The notes: a model not told the origin generated them from the sequence alone. A stretch of DNA of 64,000 nt from Cerasicoccus arenae (GCF_014651635.1 NZ_BMXG01000001.1:27233-91232); one strand, 5' to 3'; positions 16,412-28,987 are shown, counted from the first letter of the stretch. Numbers and translations: made by a program.

Positions 16412-18373
16412 ATGAGTAAAGTTTTAGGCATCGACTTAGGTACGACAAATTCCTGCATGGCCGTCATGGAAGGCGGGGAGCCTGTCGTCATCCCAAACAG
16501 CGAAGGCGCGCGCACAACGCCGTCCGTCGTCGCTTTCGCAAAAAATGGCGAACGTCTCGTCGGCCAGGCCGCGAAGCGCCAAGCTATCACCAATCCACAT
16601 AACACGATTTTCTCCGCAAAGCGCCTTATTGGCCGCAAGTTCTCCGAGATTCAGGAAGAAGCCAAGCATCTTCCTTATAAGGTAGTCTCGGGCAAGAACG
16701 GCGACGCGCAGATCGAAATCACCATCGGCGGCGAAACCAAGCAATACGCTCCGGAAGAAATCTCCGCTATGATCCTCGGCAAGCTCAAGGCTGACGCTGA
16801 GGCATATTTGGGCGAGACAATCACGCAAGCCGTGGTCACCGTTCCCGCATATTTTAATAACCCTGAGCGTCAGGCTACCAAGGATGCTGGCAAGATCGCC
16901 GGTCTCGAAGTGCTCCGCGTGATCAACGAACCGACCGCAGCCGCCCTCGCCTATGGTCTGGACAAAAAGGCCGACGAAACCATCGCCGTGTATGACCTCG
17001 GCGGCGGCACGTTCGACATCTCCATTTTGGAAATCGCTGACAGTGTCTTCGAAGTGAAGGCCACCAACGGCGACACTCACCTCGGCGGTGACAACTGGGA
17101 CAGCGCCCTGATCAACTGGCTCGCTGCTGAATTCAAGTCGCAGAACGACAGCAAGATTGACCTGCTCGCCGACCCAATGGCCAAACAACGCCTGAAGGAA
17201 GAAGCGGAAAAGGCCAAGATCGCCCTGTCCTCTTCCCAGTCGACCGACATTAACCTGCCGTTCATCACTGCAGACGACACCGGCCCAAAGCACCTCAACG
17301 TCACCCTGAGCCGTTCCAAGCTCGAGCAGCTGACTGATGATCTGGCCCAGCGCACGATCATTCCGTTTAAGAAGTGCCTCGAAGACGCCGACCTCTCCAT
17401 GAGCGACGTCAACGACCTCGTGCTCGTTGGTGGAATGACCCGCATGCCCAAGATCATTGAGATCGCCAAGGGCCTCGCAGGCAAAGAGCCACACAAGGGT
17501 GTTAATCCGGACGAAGTGGTCGCCATCGGCGCATCCATTCAGGGCGGCGTATTGCAAGGTGACGTCAAGGACGTGCTCTTGCTCGACGTGACCCCCCTCA
17601 CCTTGGCTATCGAAACCCAGGGCGCGGTTGCCACGCCGATGATCGAGCGCAACACCACGATCCCAACCAAGAAGTCGCAGACTTTCTCCACCGCCGCTGA
17701 CAACCAAGACGCCGTGGACATCAAGGTTCTCCAAGGCGAGCGCCCGCTGTCCAAGGACAACAAGCTGCTCGGCAACTTCCGCCTCGATGGTATCCCCCCC
17801 TCCCCCCGTGGCATGCCGCAGATCGAAGTCACCTTTGACATCGACAGCAACGGCATCCTGCACGTGAGCGCCAAGGATAAGGCCACCAACAAGGAGCAGA
17901 AGATTTCCATCACCGGCGGCACTGGCCTGTCCGAAGAAGAAGTCGAACGCGCCAAGGCCGATGCGGAATCACACGCCGAAGAAGATAAGAAGCGTAAGGC
18001 TTCCATCGAAGCCCGCAACAAGCTTGACGGCATCGTATTCCAGAGCGAAAAGCAACTTACAGAATTGGGCGATAAAGTTCCTGCGGACAAGAAGGCCCCG
18101 GTCGAAGCAGCCATTGCCGAAGGCAAGAAGGTGCTCGAAGACCAGGACGCTTCCCCGGATGCACTCAACGCCGCCCACGACAAGCTGCAAGAAGCCCTCA
18201 TGGCCATTGGTCAGGAGATGTATGGCAATATGTCCCCCGAGGAACAAGCAGCAGCAGCAGCGCAAGCAGCAGGTGAAACCGCAGCTCCAGAATCCGGCGC
18301 TGGCAATCCTACTGCAGCAGGTGATGACGATGTAGTCGACGCCGACTTCGAAGTCGTCGACGACAAAAAATAA
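16412..18373 (+). CDS. dnaK: Molecular chaperone DnaK (Hsp70)
   Basis: A 653-residue ATP-driven chaperone that binds exposed hydrophobic peptide segments with DnaJ and GrpE. The N-terminus '[22 protein letters not shown]', '[14 protein letters not shown]', '[14 protein letters not shown]' and '[11 protein letters not shown]' are the Hsp70 ATPase signatures. The substrate-binding domain and the acidic tail '[13 protein letters not shown]' are intact. I start at ATG 16412; a GTG six bases earlier is in frame but less typical. A C7-T-C6 run (17794-17807) encodes 'IPPSPRG'. groES and groEL follow on the same strand after 74 bases; dnaJ and grpE are not nearby, so the chaperone genes are regrouped compared with the usual grpE-dnaK-dnaJ order. 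Confidence 0.98.
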   Translation: MSKVLGIDLGTTNSCMAVMEGGEPVVIPNSEGARTTPSVVAFAKNGERLVGQAAKRQAITNPHNTIFSAKRLIGRKFSEIQEEAKHLPYKVVSGKNGDAQIEITIGGETKQYAPEEISAMILGKLKADAEAYLGETITQAVVTVPAYFNNPERQATKDAGKIAGLEVLRVINEPTAAALAYGLDKKADETIAVYDLGGGTFDISILEIADSVFEVKATNGDTHLGGDNWDSALINWLAAEFKSQNDSKIDLLADPMAKQRLKEEAEKAKIALSSSQSTDINLPFITADDTGPKHLNVTLSRSKLEQLTDDLAQRTIIPFKKCLEDADLSMSDVNDLVLVGGMTRMPKIIEIAKGLAGKEPHKGVNPDEVVAIGASIQGGVLQGDVKDVLLLDVTPLTLAIETQGAVATPMIERNTTIPTKKSQTFSTAADNQDAVDIKVLQGERPLSKDNKLLGNFRLDGIPPSPRGMPQIEVTFDIDSNGILHVSAKDKATNKEQKISITGGTGLSEEEVERAKADAESHAEEDKKRKASIEARNKLDGIVFQSEKQLTELGDKVPADKKAPVEAAIAEGKKVLEDQDASPDALNAAHDKLQEALMAIGQEMYGNMSPEEQAAAAAQAAGETAAPESGAGNPTAAGDDDVVDADFEVVDDKK

Positions 18374-18447
18374 TCAAATAGATTTCGATTCGGAAGACGA
18401 TTTTCTTCCCAAACAATCACGACAATAAACCCATAAAAAAATACTAT

Positions 18448-18756
18448 ATGGCAACCGCAACCAAAGTGAAGATCAAGCCACTCGGCGACCGCGTCCTTAT
18501 TCAGGCCGTCGAATTGGATTCAGAACAAGTCAAGGGTGGCATCATCATCCCTGATTCCGCCAAGGAAAAACCACAGGAGGCAAAAGTCATTGCTCTCGGC
18601 ACTGGTGCCAAGGACGAAAACGGCAAGGTCCAGCCCTTCAATGTGAAGGTCGGCGATCTCGTCATCGTCTCCAAATACGGCGGCACCGAAGTCAAGTTCG
18701 ACGATCAGACCTATACTCTGGTCCGCGAAGACGACATCCTCGGCGTCGTTCAATAA
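18448..18756 (+). CDS. groES: Co-chaperonin GroES
   Basis: A 102-residue GroES, the heptameric lid of GroEL. '[14 protein letters not shown]' and '[22 protein letters not shown]' (mobile loop) and the C-terminal '[14 protein letters not shown]' are diagnostic. The 74-base gap after dnaK holds a 6-bp hairpin (GGAAGA 18392-18397 / TCTTCC 18404-18409) without a T-run, so read-through from dnaK is possible. No CIRCE element is present. Confidence 0.97.
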   Translation: MATATKVKIKPLGDRVLIQAVELDSEQVKGGIIIPDSAKEKPQEAKVIALGTGAKDENGKVQPFNVKVGDLVIVSKYGGTEVKFDDQTYTLVREDDILGVVQ

Positions 18757-18784
18757 GCTCTGCACTGCAAAGCATATTACTTAA

Positions 18785-20473
<1,689 letters not shown>

Positions 20474-20524
20474 GCCCTTGGCTTACTCGCCCTCCAATCC
20501 AACCAACGCAAAACGCAACTTTCA

Positions 20525-20556
20525 ACGCCCTCGGCTTCACGCCGGGGGCGTTTTTT
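20525..20556 (+). terminator. Intrinsic terminator after groEL
   Basis: The inverted repeat ACGCCCTCGGC / GCCGGGGGCGT (20525-20535 and 20541-20551) with a TTCAC loop is followed by six Ts (20551-20556). This is a textbook rho-independent terminator for the chaperonin transcript. Confidence 0.9.
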
Positions 20557-20711
20557 GTGCTACTTCCAAGGGGGTCTCCTTAGGTGACGAGACCGCAAGA
20601 AAGTCATTATTACAGGTATTTACTCAAGCCGAATACCAACCACGAAGAACAACGAAAACTCGCTGACTGCGCCTTCCCTGCTGTCGCTCAAAGTGTCAGG
20701 CTCGTGCAGCC

Positions 20712-21401
20712 TTAACGGAAGATATTGTATTTGAGGATGGCGTAAATTGCGCGAAAACCGTCTCTCCAGCCAATTTTTTTGCCCTCGTCGTAGGTGCGAC
20801 CATAATAGGAGATACCGACCTCAAAAATACGGCACTGGAGCCGGGCAACCTTCGCCGTAATCTCCGGCTCAAAGCCAAACCGATTTTCCTCAATGGTGAT
20901 CTGATCAATGATGTCCTTGCGGAACACCTTGTAACAGGTTTCCATGTCCGACAGGTTAATATTCGTGAAGGCGTTGGATAAAAAGGTCAGGAATTCGTTC
21001 CCCAACATATGCCAGAAATACACCACGCGGTGGGACTCGCCTCCGGCAAAACGGGAGCCGTAAACCACGTCTGCCTTGCCATCAAGAATCGGCTTGAGCA
21101 GCTTGCCGTATTCCTGCGGGTCGTATTCCAAGTCCGCGTCCTGAATAATCACGATATCGCCCGTGGCGGACTGGAACCCCGTGCGCAAGGCCGCACCCTT
21201 GCCCTGATTGACGTCATGAAAGACGATTTTGCTGACCAATGGCGCGATCTTTTCATTCAAAATCTCACGAGTGCCGTCCGTCGAACAATCATCAACGATG
21301 ATAATTTCCTTGTCCTTTACTGGTGAGGCCAACACGGCGGCGATGACTTCCTCGATCGTGGCGGACTCGTTAAAGCAGGGGATAACGATGGATAGCTTCA
21401 T
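20712..21401 (-). CDS. Family 2 glycosyltransferase (dolichyl-phosphate mannosyltransferase-like)
   Basis: A 229-residue GT-A fold enzyme. '[17 protein letters not shown]', '[12 protein letters not shown]' and '[11 protein letters not shown]' (the DxD-type metal motif) define the GT2 family, and '[21 protein letters not shown]' plus 'DMETCYKVF' place it with DPM1-like polyprenyl-phosphate sugar transferases. It has no membrane segments of its own. It probably loads a sugar onto undecaprenyl phosphate for envelope glycan or protein glycosylation. No partner genes lie next to it; rsmE is upstream on the same strand. Confidence 0.87.
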   Translation of the reverse strand: MKLSIVIPCFNESATIEEVIAAVLASPVKDKEIIIVDDCSTDGTREILNEKIAPLVSKIVFHDVNQGKGAALRTGFQSATGDIVIIQDADLEYDPQEYGKLLKPILDGKADVVYGSRFAGGESHRVVYFWHMLGNEFLTFLSNAFTNINLSDMETCYKVFRKDIIDQITIEENRFGFEPEITAKVARLQCRIFEVGISYYGRTYDEGKKIGWRDGFRAIYAILKYNIFR

Positions 21402-21445
21402 TGGTAACAGCTTTAGCCAGAGGCGTTAAGAGAAGCGAGTCAAAA

Positions 21446-22180
21446 TCACATTCGCCCCCACCCAGCCAACAATACTGATACACCGCACTGGCAGGCCGAC
21501 TCGGTCCTCAAAACACGTTCTCCCAAGCTGGCGAGCTGGAACCCTGCCGCCCGGAGCTGATCCCGTTCCTTGGCCGACCAGCCCCGCTCCGCGCCAATGG
21601 CCAGCGTCGTCGGCGTGTCAGTGTTGGTATTAAGAGCCGAGAGCTGGTCAACGCCCTCATAGACATCCAACGCAAAGCATTCTTCAATGCCACCGGCTAG
21701 TGACTTTCGATCTTCCAGCGCCGCAGCCAAATCTTTAAAGTGCTGGACTGGAGGAAGCTGCGTTGCAAATCCCTGCTCCGCCCCTTGCCAAAGCCGTTCC
21801 CGCCATTCGTCTGTGGACCAGAGCTTGCTCTTGGCATAGGATGGCTCCCCCTTCTCGGCCTGAAAGAAATCCAGCCCCATCACCCCCAGGCAAGCGGCGT
21901 CAAAAAGCACCCGACGGGCAGTCTGAGGGCGCGGAACACCCACCAACAAACGGATTGGGTGCGTTATCGGCGGATTCTTTTCCCAGGCAACATCCAACCT
22001 TACCCCCCCCCCCGGCAGGCTCTCAACAATTTTCCCCAAACCACGAACACCATCGACCACCCCCACGTAAATCGGGTCGCCCACGCCTAGGCGCAGCACT
22101 TCCCGGATGTGCTTGGCGCGGGGATCATTGGCCGCAATCACTTCGGCCTCCGCAGCCGTATTAAAGAGGATCAGGTTCAA
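21446..22180 (-). CDS. rsmE: 16S rRNA (uracil(1498)-N3)-methyltransferase
   Basis: RsmE methylates U1498 of 16S rRNA in the assembled 30S subunit. It has the N-terminal PUA-like part ('HIREVLRLGVGDPIYVGVVDG') and the SPOUT knot with the family signature 'AIGAERGWSAKERDQL...LASLGERVLRTESA'. RsmE usually has 'GPEGG' here; this one has 'GAERG', a mild change in the SAM-binding loop. I propose the TTG at 22180 (protein starting LNLILF, as in relatives), with AAGGA upstream; the frame is open to an ATG at 22216, giving 12 more residues. A C11 tract (22003-22013) encodes 'PGGGVRL' on the minus strand. Confidence 0.85.
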   Translation of the reverse strand: MNLILFNTAAEAEVIAANDPRAKHIREVLRLGVGDPIYVGVVDGVRGLGKIVESLPGGGVRLDVAWEKNPPITHPIRLLVGVPRPQTARRVLFDAACLGVMGLDFFQAEKGEPSYAKSKLWSTDEWRERLWQGAEQGFATQLPPVQHFKDLAAALEDRKSLAGGIEECFALDVYEGVDQLSALNTNTDTPTTLAIGAERGWSAKERDQLRAAGFQLASLGERVLRTESACQCGVSVLLAGWGRM

Positions 22181-22323
22181 GGCAGGCAGCGTCCTTCGAG
22201 ATTTTCCATGGCGCAAACTTTTTTGGCACTAGGAATTAAACAAAGGAGCAAATACCGAACTTACGAGTCATAGGAAAAGGGTTGCCATCGGCTCGGTCAT
22301 GCCGATTCTTACTCGATTTTCGC

Positions 22324-23724
22324 ATGTTCGGAGAATTTTTTAATCACCAGCTCAAACGCGTAATCGCGCTCACCTGTCTGCTAGGCGGGTCGCTCCTTCA
22401 CGCTGACGCCCCCCTTCACCTCCCGGAAACACTCTTTCCCGAGTTGGAAGGCATCCTCCAGCAGATGGAGAATGAATCTCCGGAAATGCTCATCCAGCGA
22501 GCCAAGGTTCAAGCAGCCGAGGCTGACGAGCATTCTCGCCTCTCTAAAAAATACCCGCAAATCTATCTGAATCTTCAGATGATGAACCGGAGCGAATTCC
22601 GCAGCAGCAGCCCAACTTACCAAAACACGACCCAGCCCTTTGGCGTTGGCCGCCTCGAACAGGAACTCTACCATTGGGGTGCCCTCGACGCTTGGCGCGA
22701 CATTGGTAAGTTCCGCAAATCCATCGAGGATAATAATTACAACGAAACCTACCGGCTTCTTACTCTGCGCGTCCGCTCTCTATATCTACGCTTGTTGTTT
22801 GCCCGCGAGCAGGTCAGCTACTACCGCGCCGAAGCCAACCGCCTGCAAAAGGCGCTAGGCACTAGCGAACAGCGCGCAGATTCAGGCCGCATCACCGTTG
22901 ATCAACTTGAAAACGAACGCCTCGGGGCTGAAGAAGCCGACATCGCGTTATCCCGCGCCTTGGACGAAACTGACATGCTAGAAGAAGACCTCCGCCTAGC
23001 AACTGGCTGGACTGGGCCTATCAATGGTGTCGAGAGTGGGCTAATCACCCAATTATCTGCGCTGGAAATCGCAGAGTCTGCCATGGCTGACGATATCATC
23101 GCCAGTTCTGCGCCTCCTTCGGTCGACTACCTCAACAAACAGGCAGAACTAGGCATCGAAGAAGCCGACTACACACGCATCCGCTCAAAGAATTTACCGC
23201 TAATTGACTTCGTTATCGAAGCCTATCAGGACCAGATCGCGACTGAAGGACAGGACAACGTCGACCGCACCGTCGTCGCCGCATACATTCGCGTCAATTG
23301 GCATATCTTCGACGGCTTTGAGACGCAGTGGCAGAAAATCCAATCCAAGGCCAAACAACGTGCCCTCGAAAAGCAAGCTGAGCATATCGCCGCCAAGGAC
23401 AAACTGGAAGTCGAGCGCCTACAACGTAATCGAACACTCCTTGAACGCGATATTCGCCTCTGGAGTCGCCGGGTTGCCCTTAGCGAAAACCAGCTACAAC
23501 GAGTCGTGTCTGAGCGTGAAAAGAACACCGCAACCGACAACGATGTGATGAACACCCGCAACCAGCTGCTAGCCGACCAACTGACTCTGGTTAGCTACCG
23601 CCTCGACCTTTTCGGCAACTCCACAGAGTTGCTCTCCCTTTTCGGGCGCGATCCTTACGGAGCGCCGAAACAATCGCTCGATCAATCAGTCGAAGACGTA
23701 TACGACGAAAACTTCTTCTGGTAA
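22324..23724 (+). CDS. TolC-family outer membrane efflux protein
   Basis: An outer-membrane channel of the TolC family, 466 residues from the ATG at 22324, which begins the signal peptide (cleavage near 'LLHADAPLH'). It is strongly helical, with two internally related halves and the pattern 'LRVRSLYLRLLFAREQVSYYRAEANRLQKAL', typical of TolC helical barrels. It is the first gene of an efflux operon with a HlyD-like adaptor, a FtsX/MacB-like permease and an ATPase. Start choice is a judgement, since an earlier in-frame ATG exists at 22282. Confidence 0.82.
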   Translation: MFGEFFNHQLKRVIALTCLLGGSLLHADAPLHLPETLFPELEGILQQMENESPEMLIQRAKVQAAEADEHSRLSKKYPQIYLNLQMMNRSEFRSSSPTYQNTTQPFGVGRLEQELYHWGALDAWRDIGKFRKSIEDNNYNETYRLLTLRVRSLYLRLLFAREQVSYYRAEANRLQKALGTSEQRADSGRITVDQLENERLGAEEADIALSRALDETDMLEEDLRLATGWTGPINGVESGLITQLSALEIAESAMADDIIASSAPPSVDYLNKQAELGIEEADYTRIRSKNLPLIDFVIEAYQDQIATEGQDNVDRTVVAAYIRVNWHIFDGFETQWQKIQSKAKQRALEKQAEHIAAKDKLEVERLQRNRTLLERDIRLWSRRVALSENQLQRVVSEREKNTATDNDVMNTRNQLLADQLTLVSYRLDLFGNSTELLSLFGRDPYGAPKQSLDQSVEDVYDENFFW

Positions 23725-23739
23725 GTCCCTGACGACATC

Positions 23740-24870
23740 GTGAAAAATTGGTGGAAATTCCTTCTGGCGGTGATTGTCATCGCCGCCCTCGCCTACATTC
23801 CGTTCATCGGTCGTAGTACTGATGTCTACGTTATGCCGGTTAAACGCGCTACAGCGCTGGACGCTATTTCTGGCAACGTCAGCGTGGAAGCATCGCTTGA
23901 TATTGACCTGAAGAACCGCGAACCTGGCCTGATCATTGAGTCCGTTTACGACCCCATGCTCGGCGGCGTGCCCGTCCGCGCAGGTCAAGTCGTCTTCAAG
24001 CAAGAAACGCGAGACATCGATTTCGTGATTGAAAATAAGAAGCTTGAGCTCGAAACCGTCCGGCAAAACATCGACAACGGCTCCCCTTTGGAACCCGACT
24101 TGGAAACTGCCAAGCAAGAGCTGGAAGACAATGCCGCCCTCACCAAGAAAGGGTTATTCCCTGAAGCAGAGCTGAACAAGCTCAAGCGCTCCGTGACCAA
24201 ACTCGAACGCCAAATGCGCCAGCAATACATTGAGTGGGAGGCCGCTGAAAAGACCCTGCGACAGGAAATCAAGCAGCTCGAAGAACGACGCAAGGACATG
24301 GAGATCCGCTCGCCCATCGATGGCCTACTGATTGATGCGCAAGTATTCCCCGGCGATTACGTCGAAGAACCGACCACACTTGGCCGCATCCTGAGCAACG
24401 ACAAACTCGTCCGCATCAGCATTAGTGAAGAAGACTACCCTGGCATCCGGCCCAGCAACAAAGTCTCCTTGAAACTACTTGGCGTGGGCCAAAAGCTATT
24501 TACCGGCGAAGTCACTCAGCTCCTCCCAACATCCAATTCCGAAACCAAACGACGCGACATTTTCGTGAAGCTCGATAATGCTGAAGATGGCGATTTGGTC
24601 GATGGTATGACCGGTGAATCTTCCGTTACCAAGGCAAGTCGCGACAACACACTGATCATCCCCCGCCGTGGACTACTGGGAGACATCGTCTTCGTCGTCA
24701 ATGGCGATGTTGTGGAGGAACGCATCGTGGAAACCGGCTTTATTGGACTCCTGCAAGCTGAGATCGTTGGCGGCCTTCAAGAGGGCGAAATGATCGTTGT
24801 CGAAGATCCCAAGCAACTACGCAACGGAGAGAAAGTGAACGCGACCGAGCAAATACTCGACTTCGATTAA
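23740..24870 (+). CDS. Efflux periplasmic adaptor (MacA/HlyD-like)
   Basis: A 376-residue membrane-fusion protein with an N-terminal anchor (WWKFLLAVIVIAALAYIPF). It has a long coiled-coil hairpin (about residues 95-185, 'LKRSVTKLERQMRQQYIEWEAAEKTLRQEIKQLEERRKDM') and a lipoyl-type motif 'IRSPIDGLLIDAQVFPGDYVEEPTTLGRI'. It joins the TolC-like channel to the inner-membrane permease. The start is GTG, 15 bases after the TolC stop. Confidence 0.87.
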   Translation: MKNWWKFLLAVIVIAALAYIPFIGRSTDVYVMPVKRATALDAISGNVSVEASLDIDLKNREPGLIIESVYDPMLGGVPVRAGQVVFKQETRDIDFVIENKKLELETVRQNIDNGSPLEPDLETAKQELEDNAALTKKGLFPEAELNKLKRSVTKLERQMRQQYIEWEAAEKTLRQEIKQLEERRKDMEIRSPIDGLLIDAQVFPGDYVEEPTTLGRILSNDKLVRISISEEDYPGIRPSNKVSLKLLGVGQKLFTGEVTQLLPTSNSETKRRDIFVKLDNAEDGDLVDGMTGESSVTKASRDNTLIIPRRGLLGDIVFVVNGDVVEERIVETGFIGLLQAEIVGGLQEGEMIVVEDPKQLRNGEKVNATEQILDFD

Positions 24871-24879
24871 ATAACTGTC

Positions 24880-26133
24880 GTGAGTCCTAACTTCGCCATC
24901 GCGTTCCGCTTCATCATTTCTCGCAAACGCTCTATGCTCATGAGCCTTGCGGGGATCGTCTTTGGCGTCGGCTTTTTTATCGTCACCCAAGCGCAGACCA
25001 GCGGCTTTGAAAAATTCTACATCGACACCATCATTGGTGCCGACAGCCCGATCCGCATTGAGGACCGTTTTCAGCTTCCTGGCGTAGCCATCAAAGGCGC
25101 GGGTGGCGAAGGCGAAGAAACCGATTTCTACACGAAAACGGACTCCAACCGCAAATACACCCGCGGGATCGAATACCCGAACAAGCTCCGGGCCGCTGTC
25201 GAAGATTTTTCCGATGTGACGGCGGTTTCCGAAGTGCTCCAGGGCGACGCGCGGGCGATCAGCTCCTTCAGCGAAGAGCTGGCCAACGTGCTGGGCATCC
25301 GGATCAAGGATCACCTGCAGGTGACTGATATCCAAAATCAAATCAAGTGGGGCAGCATCGATAACTTTCGCTTCAATCCAAGCTCAGTCCTTCTTTCCAT
25401 CGGTTTGGCGGAGCGCTTACAGTTGCAGATTGGCGACTACATGCTCTTCGAATACGCGGGCGAAACCCGCCGCTATAAAGTGGTCGGCATTTTCGAAACT
25501 GGCATCTCACAGATCGACAAATCGCGCGTCTTTATGCAGCTCGGTGAAGCGCGCGCGCTCTTTAAGAAGCCTTTTGGTCAGGCATTCTTCCAGATTGGCG
25601 TGCGTAATGTCGAGCAAGCTGGACTGCTCGCCGAGCGCTTGGAAGAAGCCCTCAACCACAACGTCGTGCCATGGCAAGAACGCGAGCGATCCTGGCTCCA
25701 GGTATTCTCTGTGCTGCGCATTTCCTCAGCGATCACAGTCTCGACAATCATCCTAATTTCCGGGCTCGGCATGTTCAACACCTTGGCAATGCTGGTTATG
25801 GAAAAAACGCGAGAAATCGCGATCCTGCGCTCAATCGGCTACACGCGCCAAGACATCTCCCGCATTTTCCTGTGGCAGGGCGTCCTTGTGCTGATCGCAG
25901 GCACCGTCTGTGGCTGGGCCTTTGGCGCTGGGGTGACTTTGGCTATTTCCAAACTACCGATCAAGATTCGTGGGATTTTCACGGCAGATTCCTTCGTCGT
26001 CAATTGGGACATTAATCATTACATCTGGGCCGCCGTCGTCGCAGGCATCACAGTGATGATTGCCAGCTACATCCCCGCCCGCCGCGCCGCCGCTCTCGAG
26101 CCCGGCACGATTATCCGCGGCACATCAATTTAA
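24880..26133 (+). CDS. FtsX/MacB-like ABC transporter permease
   Basis: A 417-residue permease with one N-terminal membrane helix (SMLMSLAGIVFGVGFFIVTQ), a large periplasmic domain (about 40-260) and three C-terminal helices starting at 'TVSTIILISGLGMFNTLAMLV'. 'EKTREIAILRSIGYTRQDISRIFLWQG' is the cytoplasmic loop that couples to the ATPase in MacB/LolCE systems. The GTG start is 9 bases after the adaptor stop. Together with the MacA-like adaptor and LolD/MacB-like ATPase it forms a tripartite mechanotransmission exporter; substrate unknown. Confidence 0.87.
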   Translation: MSPNFAIAFRFIISRKRSMLMSLAGIVFGVGFFIVTQAQTSGFEKFYIDTIIGADSPIRIEDRFQLPGVAIKGAGGEGEETDFYTKTDSNRKYTRGIEYPNKLRAAVEDFSDVTAVSEVLQGDARAISSFSEELANVLGIRIKDHLQVTDIQNQIKWGSIDNFRFNPSSVLLSIGLAERLQLQIGDYMLFEYAGETRRYKVVGIFETGISQIDKSRVFMQLGEARALFKKPFGQAFFQIGVRNVEQAGLLAERLEEALNHNVVPWQERERSWLQVFSVLRISSAITVSTIILISGLGMFNTLAMLVMEKTREIAILRSIGYTRQDISRIFLWQGVLVLIAGTVCGWAFGAGVTLAISKLPIKIRGIFTADSFVVNWDINHYIWAAVVAGITVMIASYIPARRAAALEPGTIIRGTSI

Positions 26134-26140
26134 GCATCTG

Positions 26141-26851
26141 ATGTCCACTGAAACACCAGTTCCCACTCCAGCCTCGCAACCTGTTTTGCGGGCGGAAAAT
26201 CTGCATCGCTCCCTTGGCGAGGGGGAGTCGCGGGTGCATGTACTGCGGGGAATCAATCTTCAGTTGAAACCCGCCATGACCTACTCCGTGGCTGGTCCAT
26301 CAGGCTGCGGTAAGAGCACCATGCTCTACTTGCTGGGTCTACTCGACCGTCAGGACAAGGGACAAATTTGGATTCGCGGCGAACTGATGTCCGACGCTTC
26401 CGACGCCGAACGCACCGCCGCCCGCAGCAGGCACATTGGCTTCGTTTTCCAATTTCACTTCCTGCTGCCAGAATTCAGTGCAGCCGAGAATGTGATGTTG
26501 CCGATGAAAAAGCTCGGTGCCCGCTCACCCGAGGAAATGCGCTCACGCGCCGAATACCTGCTCGGGCTGGTCGGCCTTGGCGCAAAAGCAGACCGTCTAG
26601 CAACTCATCTCTCCGGCGGGGAACAACAGCGCGTCGCAATTGCACGCTCCCTCGCCAACGACCCTGCTCTTCTTCTTGCCGATGAGCCAACTGGCAACCT
26701 AGACGTTGCCAATTCCAATATGGTCTTTGACCTTTTGCAGCGTCTAACCCGCGAAACCGGCCAAGCAATCCTCATGGTCACTCACAATCCCGAGCTCGCC
26801 GAGCGCACCGACGCTCGCCTGCGCATGCAAGACGGCCAATTCGTCGTTTAA
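26141..26851 (+). CDS. ABC transporter ATPase (LolD/MacB-type)
   Basis: A 236-residue ATPase with Walker A 'GPSGCGKST', Q-loop 'FVFQFHFLLPEFSAAENV', signature 'LSGGEQQRVAIARSL', Walker B 'LLLADEPTGNLD' and switch His in 'MVTHNPELA'. 'EFSAAENVMLP' is typical of the LolD/MacB group. The ATG at 26141 lies 7 bases after the permease stop; an in-frame ATG further upstream at 26060 overlaps the permease and is less likely. It powers the exporter encoded by the three genes before it. Confidence 0.93.
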   Translation: MSTETPVPTPASQPVLRAENLHRSLGEGESRVHVLRGINLQLKPAMTYSVAGPSGCGKSTMLYLLGLLDRQDKGQIWIRGELMSDASDAERTAARSRHIGFVFQFHFLLPEFSAAENVMLPMKKLGARSPEEMRSRAEYLLGLVGLGAKADRLATHLSGGEQQRVAIARSLANDPALLLADEPTGNLDVANSNMVFDLLQRLTRETGQAILMVTHNPELAERTDARLRMQDGQFVV

Positions 26852-27003
26852 GGCAGAATTAATCGCCCCCTTAGAGGGATCAAACGTTAGCTTCCGTCCC
26901 AGCTGCCCCCCCCGCGAAGCCAGAGAAAATTAATTCCGCTAATTTCTCACCTTCACCATTGCGGCTTGCGCCTTTTTGGCCTGTTTTCTAAACCCTATTT
27001 TTT

Positions 27004-28758
27004 ATGTCCGAAACTGACGTCCACCCATCCCATTTCATCCGCGACATCGTACTAGCCGACCAAGAGTCAGGCTTACACAGCGGACGCGTGCAGACGCGTT
27101 TCCCTCCAGAGCCCAACGGCTACCTGCACATTGGCCACAGCAAAAGCATCTGCTTGAACTTTGGGCTGGCCGAAGAATTTGGCGGCCAATGCAATCTGCG
27201 CTTTGACGACACAAATCCGGAAAAAGAGGAGACGGAATACGTCGAAGCAATCAAGGCTGATGTGCGCTGGCTCGGCTTCCAGTGGGCGAAAGAGTGCTAT
27301 GCCTCGGACTACTTCCAGCAGCTCTATGATTGGGCGGAAAAGCTGATCAGCGATGGCAAAGCCTTCGTCTGCGATCTCAACGCCGAAGAAACCCGCGCCT
27401 ATCGTGGCACGCTAACCGAACCCGGCCGCCCCAGCCCATTTCGGGAACGTTCCGTCAAGGAAAACCTAGACCTGTTCCGTCACATGCGGGCGGGGGAATT
27501 TCCCGATGGTACCCGGACACTACGCGCCAAAATCGACATGGCCAGCCCCAACCTCAACCTGCGTGATCCAGTGCTCTACCGCATCAAACGGGCGCATCAC
27601 CACCGCACAGGCGACGCTTGGCCCATCTACCCTAGCTATGACTTCACCCATGGGCAAAGTGATTCCCTAGAGAAGGTTACGCATTCGATATGTACACTGG
27701 AATTTGAGACACACCGACCGCTTTATGAGTGGTTCATTGCACAGTTGGACATATTCCCGTCTCATCAATATGAGTTTGCCCGGTTGAACCTCAACTACAC
27801 TGTCATGAGCAAGCGCAAGCTGCTCCAGTTGGTCAAGCAGGGTGTGGTTTCCAGTTGGGACGATCCACGGATGCCTACCATTTCTGGTGCACGCCGCCGA
27901 GGAACCCCCCCCCTGGCGTTCCGCCGTTTCTGCGAAACGATTGGCGTAACGAAGTTTAATGGCATGACCGATATCGCGCTTTTCGAGCATACGATCCGCA
28001 ATACACTCAACCCCATTGCTCCACGACGCATGGCCGTCCTTGATCCTCTCAAGGTCACGCTGACCAATTACCCAGAGGGTAAAGTAGAGCATATTACAGC
28101 GATCAACAACCCCGAGGACGCCGCTGCGGGCGAACGGCAGATTCCCTTTGGACACACCCTTTACATCGACCGAGAGGACTTCCTGGAAGACGCACCGAAG
28201 AAGTTCTTCCGCCTCAAGCCAGGCGGTGAAGTTCGTCTGCGCAACGCATACGTAATGAAGTGCGATGAGGTCGTGAAAGATGCTGCTGGCAATGTGATCG
28301 AGCTAAAGTGCACGGTCGACTTCGCTACTCTGGGTGCCAACCCCGAAGGCCGTAAGGTGAAAGGCGTGATCCATTGGGTGAGCGCAGCGCACGCCGTGCA
28401 GGCCGAAGTTCGTCTCTACGATCGTTTATTCACCGTCGAGAAGCCTGATGGCGACAAGGAGCACGACTTCATGGAGTTCATCAACCCTGATTCACTTCGC
28501 ACGGTAACTGCATGCCTTGAGCCGGAGCTTGCTTTGGATGCTCAGAAGGTGCGTGATCAGATTTCAGCCAATGCTCAATTACCACTGCGTGAGGAAGGCT
28601 CCGGCGTTGATTCCGCCATGCGGCCAATGTATTCGAGTGATCTCCGAGTGCAATTCGAGCGAGTCGGCTATTTCTGTTTGGATGAAGATAGCACCGCTGA
28701 AAAACTGGTTTTTAATCGTACGGTTGCGCTTAAAGATTCCTGGGCAAAGCATAAGTAG
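27004..28758 (+). CDS. glnS: Glutamine--tRNA ligase
   Basis: GlnS charges tRNA-Gln directly, so this organism need not rely on GatCAB for that tRNA. The 584-residue protein has the class I signature HIGH at 42-45 ('[15 protein letters not shown]') and MSK at 268-270 ('YTVMSKRKL'). '[11 protein letters not shown]' separates the Glu/Gln group, and '[33 protein letters not shown]' matches GlnS rather than GltX. The C-terminal anticodon-binding beta barrels are complete. A C9 tract at 27905-27913 encodes 'GTPPL' in frame. The 150 bases before it hold a C8 tract and no gene. Confidence 0.97.
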   Translation: MSETDVHPSHFIRDIVLADQESGLHSGRVQTRFPPEPNGYLHIGHSKSICLNFGLAEEFGGQCNLRFDDTNPEKEETEYVEAIKADVRWLGFQWAKECYASDYFQQLYDWAEKLISDGKAFVCDLNAEETRAYRGTLTEPGRPSPFRERSVKENLDLFRHMRAGEFPDGTRTLRAKIDMASPNLNLRDPVLYRIKRAHHHRTGDAWPIYPSYDFTHGQSDSLEKVTHSICTLEFETHRPLYEWFIAQLDIFPSHQYEFARLNLNYTVMSKRKLLQLVKQGVVSSWDDPRMPTISGARRRGTPPLAFRRFCETIGVTKFNGMTDIALFEHTIRNTLNPIAPRRMAVLDPLKVTLTNYPEGKVEHITAINNPEDAAAGERQIPFGHTLYIDREDFLEDAPKKFFRLKPGGEVRLRNAYVMKCDEVVKDAAGNVIELKCTVDFATLGANPEGRKVKGVIHWVSAAHAVQAEVRLYDRLFTVEKPDGDKEHDFMEFINPDSLRTVTACLEPELALDAQKVRDQISANAQLPLREEGSGVDSAMRPMYSSDLRVQFERVGYFCLDEDSTAEKLVFNRTVALKDSWAKHK

Positions 28759-28987
28759 CTGATCAAATAGCAACAGAAAACAGGGCTAACGGCCCTAATT
28801 TGACTAGCAAACCGCCTGAGTTCCAACCGGGAACACCACCCGAATTTACAAGGTTTTAACCGCGGAAACGTTTGCCGTTTAGCAGTATGAAACCTAGATT
28901 GTAGAACTTAATTCCTTCGTGTGGAACGACCTTATTTCACGCGATTGAGTTATCTAGGCATAAACCATTGAATATCATACGCTAGTC
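28759..28987. other. Intergenic region after glnS with weak terminator
   Basis: A short hairpin (AGGGC 28782-28786, GCCCT 28792-28796) followed by AATTT, 23 bases after the glnS stop, may end that transcript. The rest is AT-rich and should carry the promoter of the small unit at 28988-29244. I see nothing else. Confidence 0.35.

Noticed and set aside
16436..17863. A 475-residue minus-strand frame opposite dnaK
   Set aside because: It lies wholly antisense to an intact dnaK, has no family features, and arises from the codon bias of the sense gene.
18392..18409. Hairpin between dnaK and groES considered as a terminator
   Set aside because: Only 6 bp with no T-run, so it is unlikely to stop transcription; kept only as a note under groES.
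16177..18447. CIRCE (HrcA) element for the chaperone genes
   Set aside because: I looked for TTAGCACTC-N9-GAGTGCTAA before dnaK and groES and found no match.
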